Source: Flavobacterium branchiarum
Lineage (GTDB): Bacteria > Bacteroidota > Bacteroidia > Flavobacteriales > Flavobacteriaceae
Length of the DNA stretch: 64,000 nucleotides
NCBI RefSeq assembly: GCF_030409845.1
Contig: NZ_JAUFQQ010000003.1
Location: forward strand, 372,001-436,000
Reading direction: 5' to 3'
Each line of letters opens with the position of its first letter. Within the stretch, counting starts at the first letter, position 1. The notes below the pieces were generated by a model. The model made no database searches. It was not told the origin of the DNA and saw only the letters and a program-made list of their open reading frames with translations. This document shows, piece by piece, positions 1-11,100 of this stretch. The position numbers and the translations under genes are program-made.

Positions 1-1013
1 AGTTTGCAGTTTTACAACCGTACGCACATTCAGTTTCTGTGGGGATTGTGGTGGTAGTTTTAACTTTCTTTTCACTTGTTTTGGGCGAATTATTACCTAA
101 AAGAATTGGATTGAACCATCCCGAGGCTATTGCAAAAGCTGTGGCATTACCAATGAAAGTTGTTTCGATTATTACAGCTCCATTTATTTGGTTGCTGACT
201 AATTCGACAGATTTTTTATTGAATGTTTTGCAAATAAAACCTACTGCCGATGGTAAAGTCACCGAAGAAGAAATAAAAGCCATCATAAAAGAAGGTACAG
301 AAGGTGGTGAAGTACAAGAAATAGAACAAGACATTGTAGAGCGTGTTTTTCATATTGGAGATAGAAAAGTAAATTCGTTAATGACTCATAGAAAATCTGT
401 AGTTTTCTTGCCTTTAGATTCAGATAAACAGCGTGTAAAAGAATTAATATTAGAAGATTTACACTCTATTTATCCTGTCTATAAAGAGAATTATGATGAT
501 ATTTCAGGAGTAGTTAATCTGAAAACAATATTTGCTAATATTGAAAAAGATGATTTTAGTTTAGCTTCTATAATGACTGATGCGCCGTTTATAATGGAGC
601 AAACAACAGCCTATAAAGCATTAGAAAACTTTAAGAAAACGGGTATTCATTATGCTTTTGTTTCTGATGAGTATGGTGTTTTTCAAGGTATTATTACATT
701 GAATGATATTTTGGAAGCGCTTGTAGGAGACGCCGCCGATTTTTATAAAGATGAATTTCAATTAATTGAAAGAGAAGACGGAAGCTGGTTGGTAGATGGA
801 CATTATTCATTACACGATTTCTTAACTTATTTTGAGTTAGACGAATTAATTAATGATTATGAAGTTACTACTGTAAGTGGACTTATTATGACTGAATTAT
901 CACGTATTCCTAAAGAGGGTGAAAAGTTAATTTGGCAAAAATTTGAGTTGGAAGTCATCGATATGGATGGCGTTAAGATTGATAAAGTATTAATAAAAGC
1001 ATTAAAAGAGTAA
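1..1013 (+). CDS. CNNM/CorC-type hemolysin-family membrane protein, 5' truncated
   Basis: The reading frame is open from the window edge, so the N-terminus lies upstream; a GTG at 39 is only an internal codon. What remains is the end of the DUF21 (CNNM) transmembrane domain with the typical LGELLPKRIG motif, then a cytoplasmic pair of CBS domains, then a C-terminal CorC_HlyC domain (about the last 85 residues, with the SGLIMTEL and GEKL motifs). Family members sit in the inner membrane and are linked to Mg/Co or Na-coupled Mg transport. Flavobacterial GldE also belongs to this family, but the neighbourhood here (obgE downstream) gives no reason to call it gldE. The substrate cannot be told from sequence. 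Confidence 0.85.
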   Translation, partial: FAVLQPYAHSVSVGIVVVVLTFFSLVLGELLPKRIGLNHPEAIAKAVALPMKVVSIITAPFIWLLTNSTDFLLNVLQIKPTADGKVTEEEIKAIIKEGTEGGEVQEIEQDIVERVFHIGDRKVNSLMTHRKSVVFLPLDSDKQRVKELILEDLHSIYPVYKENYDDISGVVNLKTIFANIEKDDFSLASIMTDAPFIMEQTTAYKALENFKKTGIHYAFVSDEYGVFQGIITLNDILEALVGDAADFYKDEFQLIEREDGSWLVDGHYSLHDFLTYFELDELINDYEVTTVSGLIMTELSRIPKEGEKLIWQKFELEVIDMDGVKIDKVLIKALKE

Positions 1014-1020
1014 AAATAAA

Positions 1021-1084
1021 ATAGTTTCCAGTCTTAGTTTTCGGTAGCAATTTGTGCTGAAAATTAGATTGTGACTGAATACAG
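1021..1084. repeat. Imperfect intergenic palindrome upstream of obgE
   Basis: The intergenic region can fold through three paired blocks: CAGTC (1029-1033) with GACTG (1073-1077), TTTTC (1038-1042) with GAAAA (1059-1063), and AGCA (1046-1049) with TGCT (1055-1058), closed by a 5-nt loop. The arms are runs of CAGTT/CAGTC-like words, resembling a decayed version of the heptad inverted repeat near 54100. There is no T-tract, so it is not an intrinsic terminator. Confidence 0.4.
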
Positions 1085-1090
1085 AGAATT

Positions 1091-2092
1091 ATGACAGAAG
1101 GAAATTTTGTAGATTACGTTAAAATATTTGTTTCTTCCGGTAAAGGTGGAAAAGGTTCTACGCATTTACATAGAGAAAAATTTATTGAAAAAGGTGGTCC
1201 AGATGGTGGAGATGGTGGACGTGGAGGTCATGTTTTTTTGGTTGGAAATAAAGGACTTTGGACTTTATTTCATTTGAAATTTGCTCGTCACATTAAAGCT
1301 GGACATGGTGGAGATGGTGGAGGAGACAGAAGTACTGGAGCTGATGGTGATGATAAGTTTATTGAAGTACCATTAGGAACGGTTGTAAAAGATAAAGAAA
1401 CTGGTGAAGTCTTATTTGAAATCACAGAACACGGTGAAAAACAAATTCTTTCTAAGGGAGGTAAAGGTGGATTAGGAAACTGGCATTTTAGAAGTTCAAC
1501 AAATCAAACACCTCGATATGCACAACCAGGTTTGCCAGGAGTAGAAATGGATGTTATCTTAGAGCTTAAAGTTCTTGCTGATGTTGGTTTAGTTGGTTTT
1601 CCAAATGCAGGTAAATCTACATTGTTATCAGTGCTTACATCTGCGAAGCCTAAAATTGCAGATTATCCATTTACAACATTAAAACCTAATTTAGGAATTG
1701 TAGCTTATAGAGATTTTCAATCTTTTGTAATTGCTGATATTCCTGGTATTATTGAAGGAGCAGCTGAAGGAAAAGGATTAGGACATTATTTTTTACGTCA
1801 CATAGAACGTAATTCTACTTTGTTATTTCTTGTTCCGGTAGACGCAACAGATATTAAAGCGGAGTATGATATTCTAGTGAACGAATTAACTAAGTATAAT
1901 CCAGAGATGTTAGATAAAGAGCGCCTATTGGTGATCTCTAAATGTGATATGTTGGATGATGAGCTTAAAGCTGAACTTAAAGTAGAGCTTGATGTGGCTT
2001 TTAAAGATGTTCCATATATGTTCATTTCTTCTGTAGCTCAACAGGGCCTACAAGAGCTTAAAGATAAATTATGGAAAATGTTAAATGATTAA
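1091..2092 (+). CDS. obgE: Obg-family GTPase ObgE/CgtA
   Basis: Essential-type GTPase that binds the 50S subunit and links ribosome maturation to growth and (p)ppGpp. Residues 1-160 form the glycine-rich Obg fold (many GGDGG repeats). The G domain follows, with Walker [10 protein letters not shown] at 169-177, the switch II DIPG at 216-219 and an SKCD motif replacing NKxD near 285. Length 333 aa fits Bacteroidetes orthologues, which lack the longer C-terminal extension of some species. ATG at 1091 has an A-rich upstream context and no Shine-Dalgarno, as is usual here. A palindromic element lies just upstream and a bidirectional terminator just downstream. Confidence 0.97.
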   Translation: MTEGNFVDYVKIFVSSGKGGKGSTHLHREKFIEKGGPDGGDGGRGGHVFLVGNKGLWTLFHLKFARHIKAGHGGDGGGDRSTGADGDDKFIEVPLGTVVKDKETGEVLFEITEHGEKQILSKGGKGGLGNWHFRSSTNQTPRYAQPGLPGVEMDVILELKVLADVGLVGFPNAGKSTLLSVLTSAKPKIADYPFTTLKPNLGIVAYRDFQSFVIADIPGIIEGAAEGKGLGHYFLRHIERNSTLLFLVPVDATDIKAEYDILVNELTKYNPEMLDKERLLVISKCDMLDDELKAELKVELDVAFKDVPYMFISSVAQQGLQELKDKLWKMLND

Positions 2093-2126
2093 TATCTGAA
2101 TTGATCATTATATAATGCATAAACTA

Positions 2127-2152
2127 AAAAAACCACCAATAGGTGGTTTTTT
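2127..2152. terminator. Bidirectional terminator between obgE and porin-like gene
   Basis: Perfect stem of AAAAAACCACC (2127-2137) and GGTGGTTTTTT (2142-2152) around a 4-nt loop. It has A-runs on the left and T-runs on the right, so it can end both convergent transcripts. Confidence 0.9.
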
Positions 2153-2175
2153 CGTTTTAACTAAATTGCGTATTC

Positions 2176-2703
2176 TTATAAAGTAAAGTTTTTAGAAATA
2201 CCAATGTTTACTGTTTTTCCAAAATTGAATCCGAATTTTTCTTGTCGAGGATCATTTTTGCCATCTATATTATCGTAATTGATTCCACCGATTGAAAAGT
2301 TTAAACCAAACCCATCTTTCATATTTATAAATAATGCCGGTGCAACGTATACGTATATTCCTTTTGCATCATTTATAGAATTTTGTTGGTAACCTGTTCC
2401 TAAATCAGCATAAACTGCGAAAGTTTCACCAAGTGGTTTAGCGTAACGAATGAATCCACCTACCTTTTGATTGTTAGACTTAGTGTCTTCCATTTTTACG
2501 CTGCCAATAGTTGCGTTTATTCCAGTAGTCCAGTTTTGATTAAGTTGGTAACCGAATGTTGGTGAAAAGTTAAATGATTCGTTTCTAGTATCACCAATTT
2601 TTTCAGAAGAATATTCAACATTTCCTCCTACAAGAATTGAACCTTTTTGCGCTGTAGCAATTGTAGAAACTACTAAAGCTACACATAGTAATAATTTTTT
2701 CAT
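2176..2703 (-). CDS. Small outer-membrane beta-barrel protein
   Basis: 175 aa with a clear Sec signal peptide (about residues 1-19, ending TIATAQ). The mature part has alternating polar/aromatic strands and ends in an amphipathic strand with terminal ...KNFTL, as in 8-strand outer-membrane barrels of the porin-family/OmpX type. Such proteins are very common in Flavobacteriia and mostly have no known substrate. It is monocistronic and convergent with obgE. A TAGGTTTG -7 box lies 20 nt upstream on the minus strand (2731-2724). No specific function can be assigned. Confidence 0.8.
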   Translation of the reverse strand: MKKLLLCVALVVSTIATAQKGSILVGGNVEYSSEKIGDTRNESFNFSPTFGYQLNQNWTTGINATIGSVKMEDTKSNNQKVGGFIRYAKPLGETFAVYADLGTGYQQNSINDAKGIYVYVAPALFINMKDGFGLNFSIGGINYDNIDGKNDPRQEKFGFNFGKTVNIGISKNFTL

Positions 2704-2723
2704 AAGTATAAATTTAATTTCTG

Positions 2724-2731
2724 CAAACCTA
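2724..2731 (-). promoter_or_regulatory. -7 box for the porin-like gene
   Basis: Minus-strand TAGGTTTG matches the Bacteroidetes TAnnTTTG consensus 20 nt before the start codon at 2703. No TTG was found at the expected -33 spacing, so the match rests on one box. Confidence 0.35.
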
Positions 2732-2961
2732 AGACATATTTTATAAGAAACGGATTATAATGTTGTAATTTTTTTGTAATTTATTTATTACATATTAATT
2801 TGTGATATAAATTGTATTTATTTAGATAATTTAGAATTTGAATATGTAGAATTCATAAGTATTGTATGGAATTTTGTTGATATGTTTAATTTCAAGATTA
2901 TACCTAGATGTTTAATTGTGAAAATGCACTATATTCGCACAACTAAAAATATTTACAACGT

Positions 2962-5106
2962 ATGAAAAAAATAATTTTATTTTTAACAATGTGCCTTATG
3001 GCTTTTCCTGTGAAAGCAGATGAAGGAATGTGGTTCTTGATGTTTATCGAGAGATTAAACCATAGAGATATGCAGAAAATGGGCTTACAGCTTACATCTG
3101 AAGAAATCTATAGTATCAATAATCATAGTTTAAAAGACGCAATAGTTCAGTTTAACGGTGGGTGTACTGCAGAAATGGTATCTAAAAGCGGTTTAGTTTT
3201 AACGAATCACCACTGTGGTTACGATGCTATCGCAGAACTTTCTAGTGAAGAGCAGAATTACTTAAAAAATGGTTTCTGGGCAAAAGACAAAAGCGCCGAA
3301 ATGAAACCAAAATCTTTATATGTTCGTTTCTTCGTACGTATGGATGACGTTTCTAAAAGAATTTTATCAAAAGTAAATGATGGAATGACAGAAGCAGAAA
3401 GAAACAAAGCGATTCAACAAGAAACGGCTTTGATTGAAAAAGAAAATAATGAAGGTGGAAAATATACCGTTTCTGTTCGTCCTTTCTTTCAAGGAAATGA
3501 ATATTACTATTTCGTATATCAAGATTATAAAGATGTACGTTTAGTAGGTACGCCTCCAGAAAGTGTTGGAAAATTTGGTGGAGACACTGATAACTGGGAA
3601 TGGCCACGTCATACTGGAGATTTCTCAATGTTCAGAGTTTATGCTGATAAAGACGGTAATCCTGCTGAATTTTCTAAAGACAATGTGCCTTTAAAACCAA
3701 AGCATTACTTACCAGTAAGCTTAAAAGGTGTTAAAGAGAATGATTTTGCTATGATATTAGGATATCCAGGAAGAACAAACCGTTGGATGCCAGCTGGTGG
3801 AATTGAGCAAAACATTAAGTTTGCTTACCCTGCTTGGGTTGAGGGAGCTAAGACTGGAATGGATCAGATGAAAAAATATATGGACAAAGATGCAACAGTT
3901 CGTTTGCAATATGCGTCTAAATATGCTTCGACTGCAAATTACTGGAAAAACCGTCAAGGTATGATTGATGCTTTAACAAAAGCAGGAACAGTAGCTACTA
4001 AAACAGAACAAGAAGATAAGTTTTATGAGTGGGCTGCTTTACCAGCTAACAAAGAGAAATACGAAAACGTAATTCCTACTATCAATGGTTATTATAGAGA
4101 AACGAATTTAAAAGCGACTCACGATAATTATTTAACGCAACTTTTACGTACTTCAAGTTATGCAACTGGACCAGTAAACTTAGGAAATGCATTAATTGCT
4201 TACTACAGAGAAAATGATGCTAAAAAAGCTGAAATGTTGCCTAAGATTAATGCTTTGATTGATAATATTTATGGTGAGTTTTACGCTCCTCTTGAAAAAG
4301 ATGTGTTAACTGCTCAATTAAATTTATATGCTTCTAAAGCTGCTGAGTACGGTTTGGCTCCACAAATAGCTAAAATGAAATCAGAAAACAACGGTGATTT
4401 TACTGCAGATGTAGCTAAAGCTACAGAAATTAGTTACTTTACATCTAAGGATAAAGTATTAGCATTTATGGCTGATCCAAAACCACTAGCGATTGTACAT
4501 GATCCATTGTATATTATCTCTAATGATTTGTTGAGTAAATTCCGTGCTAAAACAGAAGGACAATTAAAAGCTGATGATAGCTTCGCAATTGCTTACCGTA
4601 AATTAGTAGAAGGATTAAGAGAATCTAAATTGAATGCGATTAAGTATCCAGATGCAAACTCAACTTTGAGATTGACTTACGGAAAAGTTCGTGCTTTGCC
4701 AGAAGATAAAAGAAATGACGCTAAAACTAATAACTATACTACAATGACCGGAATGGTTAAAAAGTATAAAGCAGGAGATCAAGAATTTGATTTACCGGCT
4801 AGATTATTAGAATTAAACAAAGCGAAGGACTTTGGTCAATATGCAGATAAAGCAGGATACATGCCAGTAAACTTCTTAACAGATAATGATATTACAGGTG
4901 GAAATTCAGGTTCTCCAGTAATTAACGGAAAAGGAGAGTTAATTGGTGTTGCTTTTGATGGAAATATTGAAGCAATGGCAGGTGATGTTATCTTTGATCC
5001 TAACTTACAAAGAACTATCAATGTTGATATTCGTTATGTACTTTGGATTATCGATAAATATGCTGGTGCAAAACACATTGTTGATGAAATGACAATTATT
5101 AAATAA
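2962..5106 (+). CDS. S46-family dipeptidyl-peptidase (DPP7-like)
   Basis: Secreted or periplasmic serine exopeptidase that removes dipeptides from peptide N-termini, feeding peptide catabolism. It has a signal peptide (1-19, ending VKA-D) and a 714-aa length typical of S46. The chymotrypsin-fold triad is visible as His84 (TNHHCGY), Asp220 (HTGDFSMFR) and Ser649 (GGNSGSPV). Eighteen residues after the catalytic Ser is Gly667 in FDGN. In this family Gly there goes with the broad hydrophobic specificity of DPP7, while Arg goes with the Asp/Glu specificity of DPP11; that reading is inferred from family knowledge. The gene is monocistronic with its own terminator, and 258 nt of AT-rich DNA upstream hold no gene. 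Confidence 0.92.
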   Translation: MKKIILFLTMCLMAFPVKADEGMWFLMFIERLNHRDMQKMGLQLTSEEIYSINNHSLKDAIVQFNGGCTAEMVSKSGLVLTNHHCGYDAIAELSSEEQNYLKNGFWAKDKSAEMKPKSLYVRFFVRMDDVSKRILSKVNDGMTEAERNKAIQQETALIEKENNEGGKYTVSVRPFFQGNEYYYFVYQDYKDVRLVGTPPESVGKFGGDTDNWEWPRHTGDFSMFRVYADKDGNPAEFSKDNVPLKPKHYLPVSLKGVKENDFAMILGYPGRTNRWMPAGGIEQNIKFAYPAWVEGAKTGMDQMKKYMDKDATVRLQYASKYASTANYWKNRQGMIDALTKAGTVATKTEQEDKFYEWAALPANKEKYENVIPTINGYYRETNLKATHDNYLTQLLRTSSYATGPVNLGNALIAYYRENDAKKAEMLPKINALIDNIYGEFYAPLEKDVLTAQLNLYASKAAEYGLAPQIAKMKSENNGDFTADVAKATEISYFTSKDKVLAFMADPKPLAIVHDPLYIISNDLLSKFRAKTEGQLKADDSFAIAYRKLVEGLRESKLNAIKYPDANSTLRLTYGKVRALPEDKRNDAKTNNYTTMTGMVKKYKAGDQEFDLPARLLELNKAKDFGQYADKAGYMPVNFLTDNDITGGNSGSPVINGKGELIGVAFDGNIEAMAGDVIFDPNLQRTINVDIRYVLWIIDKYAGAKHIVDEMTIIK

Positions 5107-5125
5107 TTCGATTCTATCATAAATT

Positions 5126-5162
5126 AAACCCGATAAGTTTTTAAGCTTATCGGGTTTTTTTG
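5126..5162 (+). terminator. Terminator after S46 peptidase
   Basis: Stem AAACCCGATAAG (5126-5137) with CTTATCGGGTTT (5146-5157), 8-nt loop, then a T-run. It works best on the plus strand; the minus-strand tail (TTTAATTT) is weaker but may also help end the convergent alpha-2-macroglobulin transcript. Confidence 0.88.
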
Positions 5163-5177
5163 TTCTTAGTGTTTAGG

Positions 5178-8100
5178 TTATTTTACTTTTATTCGAATTC
5201 CTTTTGTGTGACTTGAATATTCTGGAGCATACATGCTTTTGATAGTTGAAATTCCGTTTGAGAATTCACCGGTGTTATTTACTCGAATATCGTATTCTAT
5301 AACATAAGTCCCTTTGTTTATAGTGTCAAAGAAAAAATGAGTTGCAGCATCTTTAGTACTCATGTAATATCCTAATCGATCTTTGTATTGGTATTCAGAA
5401 AGCACATTTACAGGCTCAAAGCAAGAAGCTCGCATGTCTTTAAGGTGCACAAATTCAGTATTCTCTTTAGCAGTAATAATTAGCCTTACAGTTACTAGAT
5501 CTCCAATTTTTAATGGATTATTGGAAGTTATTTTTTCTAATTTACTTCCTTTTAAAGTACTTTTTTTGAGGTATAGTTCTTTAGCAACAGAAAGGACAGC
5601 TCCAGAGTTATTTTTGATTTTATCTAAATCTTCAAAATATTGCCAGTAAGCACCTCCAAAACCTGGAACCTTAGATTTGTTTTCGATTACAATAGCGTTC
5701 ATTTCTTTTTTAACTTCATCAGCTTTCCAGTTTAGTTTTATATAACCTGTTTCTGCTTCTTTTTCACTTTCAGATAGTTTCTTGGTTGAGATTTTTTCAT
5801 TACCAAGTTTGATAATCGTATTGTCTTTTACGCTTAACCAATCGGTTCCTTGCATCAATAAAGCATATATAGCTTCGGTAGTAGATTTTGTTGTAGGCCA
5901 ATTTTTCGTCTGTTTGTTTTTTAATAGCCAAACTTTCATTGCATCAACAGATTTGGTATCGTTACTTATTTCAGTAAAAGCTTCAATTAATAAAGCCTGC
6001 GTTTCTATTGGGGCTTGATACCAATACCATCCCGATTTATTAGCAATCCAATACATTCCCCAGTCTTCATTAGTCGAAGAAGTTTCCTTTAAGCTTGTTA
6101 GGATTGCTTTTGCCGTATCTTTTTCTCCAAAACGATTAAGAATTAAGGTGGCTAGTCCTTTTTCGTAAAGCGAATAGGATAACCAGTCTTTTTTGGCAGT
6201 TTCAAGATATAATTTAGTTGCCTTTTTCAAAGTATCAGTAAGAGGATATTTGTCCAAATAAAAACTTCTAGTATATAGATAATGCAAATCAGAGTTTGGA
6301 TTGCTCCATAGTAGTTTATCAATAGTTTTTAAGCCTTTGGTTCTTATTTTGTAATACGCTAAAAACTTTTGATCTAAATATGTGATTCCTGTTTTTGCAA
6401 TTTCATCAATTTTAGAAAGATTGTCTTCTGTTTTATCCAATTTAGATAAATGACCTAAACCTGCTAAAATATGCCTTGTGATATATTCGTTTTCATCATT
6501 TCCGTCAAACCAAGAAAATCCTCCAGACGCTTTTTGTTTTTGTTTTAGTTTTTGAAAAATACTTTCTTGCGAAGCTTTCATTTTTTCTAAATCGAATAAA
6601 AGGGCAAGATTCTTTTTCTTTTCACCTTCAGTTTGCGCATCATTTAGCCAAGGAGTTTCAGCAAGAATAATCGATTTTAATTCTTCGTTTTCCTCCAATT
6701 TTGAATTTAGTTTTCCGTTTTTTCTCCAATCTTCAAATACCGTTGCGATTTTTGGATTACTTGAAATAATTTCAGTTGCCAATGCATTTGCATAAAAGCG
6801 TGCAAAAGTCTGTTCTGCACATTCATGTTCGTATTCCATTAAATAGGGAAGAGACTGAATTGCAATCCAAGAAGGATTAGAAGTATATTCTAAAGTAAAC
6901 TGATGATTTCTTAAAGTTGTTGAATTATTGTTTTTTAGATTTTCAAAAGTATATTCTTTCTTAGAATTTTCAGGAACCCAAATAGGAAGGCTTTCTGTGA
7001 CCAATATATTATTAGTTAGAACTGGCAGAATGTTTTCTTCACCATCTGAAAAATTGCCTGCCTTGGCAAGGATTTTATATTGAACACCTTGCAAACCTTC
7101 CGGAATTGTGATTGTCCATGTTGCAGTTGTATTTCCAAAAGCACTAACGCTAAAGTTCTTTAGGTTTTTTGAGTTCAACATTTTAGCATCGATTGGTTGC
7201 ATCGTTGTTGCATCAAAAAGCTGTAAAATTGCAATTCCATCTTTGGCTTTGTTAGTAATATTCGAAATTTTAGTGCTTATAACAATAGTATCCTTCTCTC
7301 TAAAAAAACGCGGGAAGTTGGGTAAAATCATCAATTCTTTTTGAGTGATAACACTTTTTTCTAAATAACTAGAAATGGCATCTTTATTATGTGCTAATAA
7401 ACGAAGTTTCCACGAAGTTAAAGCCTCTGGTGATGTAAAGTTGAAGCTAACATTTCCTCTACTGTCTGTTCTTAAATTTGGGAGAAAAAAAGCCGTTTCC
7501 GATAAGTTCTTTCTAGCTTTTACTTGTGTTAAAGCTTCTATTTCTTTCATAGGCTCAGAAGTGAATTCTTTTGCCTTGGCAATAACTGGTTTTACAAAAA
7601 CTATCTCATTTAGATTTTGAGTAGCATAGCTTGCAGGGTATATATTGTTATCTTCTTCCACAACTGCCGCAGTTCCAGTTCCAACAGGTTCAACTGTTAA
7701 TACTGCATCGGGATCACCTTTTATGTTTTCTGAACCAATTTTTTTATCGTTGATTTGATACGTACTGCTATTGAAGTTGAATCCAAACCATTTTAGTTCT
7801 GAATTTTCGTTTTGAATTTCATTAAAAGGTAGGTTTGTATTAAGTTTTTGTATTGATGTATATACTTTCTCAAATCCTAAACTAGTTTTAGTATTAATCC
7901 CATTATAATTGTATTGGTTAAAATTTAAATTATTCCAGTCTTTAGTAGTAAATTGATCCAATGAGCTGTCGTACATGGAAGCCAAAACTTCTGCTTCATT
8001 ATTAGTATCGAGTGCATTTAATTGAAATGACCAATTTTCATTACCACCAGGTTGTATTTTATTTCTAAAACTTTCTACTTTCCAGTTTAGTGTTTTGGGA

Positions 8101-11100
8101 GTACTTTTTAAATTGACAGCTACTTCGTCTTTAAATGTTTGATTTTCAAAAACAGATTCAAACCCTAATTTAATTAGTCTCTCAAATTCTTCTCTTAATG
8201 GAATTTTTATAATGACTTCGTTGTTTTGAAGACGCTTTGTTTCTTCAAAAAAGACTTTGCTATCATAATTTCCTGTGGTTACAATATAAAGCTCAGGAAT
8301 GACCGAAGTTATTTTAATTAAAACAAAGCCATCTTTTTTGGGATCGACATTAATTTGTTTTGCAGTAAATAATTTTTCTGTATTGTATTTGTCTTTGCTT
8401 TGTATAAGTTTAAATTTAGAGATACTTTCGATAACATTACTAAAACTATCTTTTGCCGAAAAAACGACTTTGTAATTCCCAGATTTATAATTTGATATAA
8501 AATCTAAAGCTATTTTTTTATCTTTTTCAGTGTCGATTTTTTTTGAATAAACTAAAGTTTCAACAACTTTATCCAATGTGTCTTTTTTGTTATTTTCGTA
8601 AGGAAATAATCTCTCGAAATCTTGGTCGGATATGCTTTTTATTTCAGGGTTATCCCAGATTCTAGGTTTGAATTTGTTGGAGAACGGACTAACATGATAG
8701 ATTTTAATTTCTCCTTTTGTAGCTAGAAATTCTCCATTTAAATTAGTACTTGTCAGTATGATTTCGTTTTTGTCTTTTGTTTCAATTTCATTAGGAAGAT
8801 AAGCATATAGAATTAAATCATGATACCCTATTTTTATAGTAGTTTCAGCAGTACGAGTCTCACCATTAATATCTGTTACGGATACATTTATGTTATAATT
8901 AAAGATAGGTAATTGTTCTTTGTTTAAGTTTTTAGATGGTGTTGCTATAAAATTAATAACGAATTTACCCGAAGCATCAGTTTTAGTTTCTTCGGTGGCC
9001 AAAATTTCAGTTTCTTCCCGTCCGTAGTAATTTCTAAAAAAGGTTACGTATCGAGTTACAGTATAGGAAACTTTTGCATCAGTAATATTGCTTCCAGCAA
9101 AAGCTTTGGCAATTCCATTTACTTGTATGGATTGATTGAGTTTGAAACTTCCTTTTTTTGATTCAAATGTAACTTCGAATTTAGGACGTTTATATTCTTC
9201 AACAGTAAAGAAAGTCTGTGAGTTCTGTAAGTTTGTATTGTTCCAGTTTTTATTTGTTGGTTCTTGTTTAAAGTAACTGTTTGTTTTCTCTAAATAGGTA
9301 GGTTTAGTTGCTATTAGTGTAAATCTTCCTGTAGAGCCATTTTTAGGTAAAATAAATTCTCCATTGAAAGAACCAAATTCATTGGTTATAACTTCAATCT
9401 CTTTTAAAGCCGTGTAATTTGCATCTTTAAAAATGATCTTAAAGTTTGTGTTTGGAATAACACTTGTTCTTTTCTTGTTTTTCTGAATAGCGATTCCTTT
9501 ATAATATACCGTTTGTCCAGGGCGATAAATAGCTCTGTCTAAGTAAAATTCAATTTTTGCTTCTGAGTCGTCTTTATCATTTGCGTTATATACAGAATTA
9601 TATTTAACATAATTTTTGTTAATTAAAATAGTATCATTAGCATTTGAAAATTCGATAGTTTCGTAATTGTAATTATCGTTGTAATTTTTTTTATGTGACG
9701 CTAATCCATTTTTATCAGTTTTGATATTAAATGTAGAAGATTTTATAGTTACATTTTCTAATGGTTTTCCCGTTTTTCGATCTAGAACTTGTAATGTTTC
9801 TTGTGATTCGTTTTGTGATCCTAATACCGAAATATTTGAAGTTGTCACGGTTTCAAATGTAAATGCTTTTTTATCTTTTGTATCAGATTCGCTTTCAAAA
9901 CAAACTATATAGGAGCCAGTTTTTAAGTTTGGTAACAGCACTTCTGTAGAATATTCAAAATAATCTTTTTTGTTTTCTAATGTATAAGACTTTGATAAGA
10001 GAGGCTTTTTTTCTTTAATAATTGAGTGTGCTAAACTATCTCTTCGATTAGAATTTTCGCTGTATTCTTTGAGTTGCTTTTGGTTAATCTTGTAGAATGA
10101 AACGCTAAGTTGATTTACATTTCTATAATTGATATAAGCTCTAGTGTTTTCATCATTGTAGGTGTATTTTTGGAGTTCAATGTTTATTGATTTTGAAGTG
10201 ATATTTCCCTTTCTTTCAAGTGCTAATTTATACGCATTTGATCGATTGTTGATTTTTATAATGCTGTCTAGAATTGTAATTGCTTTAATGTTGTAATCAG
10301 GATATGTGAGTTTTGATGCTTGTTGTTCTAATAGAATAGCTTTTTGTAATTGAATTTTTTGAATTAAATGTTCTTCTTTAGTACTTTTCTGAAGCACATT
10401 TAATGCATTTACAAAATCATCATTATTTTCAATTAAATGGTTTTTAGAAAATAGAATACGGTTAAACTGATTTTCAGCTGTAGGCTGATCTATTTCTCTT
10501 TTTTGATATAATGATAAAACCGTACTTAAATTTTCATTGGTTACAAAATCAAAGTTTAGTTTTATAAAACCTTCTGCTTTTCCTAGAAGTTCCTTTTTAT
10601 AAACTACAAAATCACTTTTTTTAATTTCCCATGTGCGTAATTTTTTTGTATATGATGCAATGTTTTCTGAGATTATGTAATCAAATAAGTTTTGGGTTTT
10701 GAATTTTTCTAAAGTTAAATATTCAAAAATAGCTTCATAATTAGTTAATGGTGTAGCTTTTAAAACAGCTTCGTTTTCTAATGTTTTATCAAAGGCATTT
10801 TTAATTTGGTTTTCAAAATTAACTGTTGACCATGTTAGAAAATCATCTTCAACTTCTACAGTATTTGTTCTGTTTCTAATTGTATAACCATTTCTATCGT
10901 AATAATCATCTAAACATTTAGCATAAATCAAATTTAGAATTGCTTTTGAAGGAATTGAAACCTGATTAATATCTGATTTTAAATTATTTATAATTTTGGT
11001 TTGTGCATCTTCATCAATAACTTGAGAATATTTAGATTGATAAAAGAAACACTTTATAATTTGTACTTCATCATTTTGTTTAACCGCTTTTTTATAAATC

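Noticed and set aside
1..1013. Gliding-motility gene gldE
   Set aside because: GldE shares the CBS/CorC architecture, but no gld neighbour is present and the N-terminus is missing.
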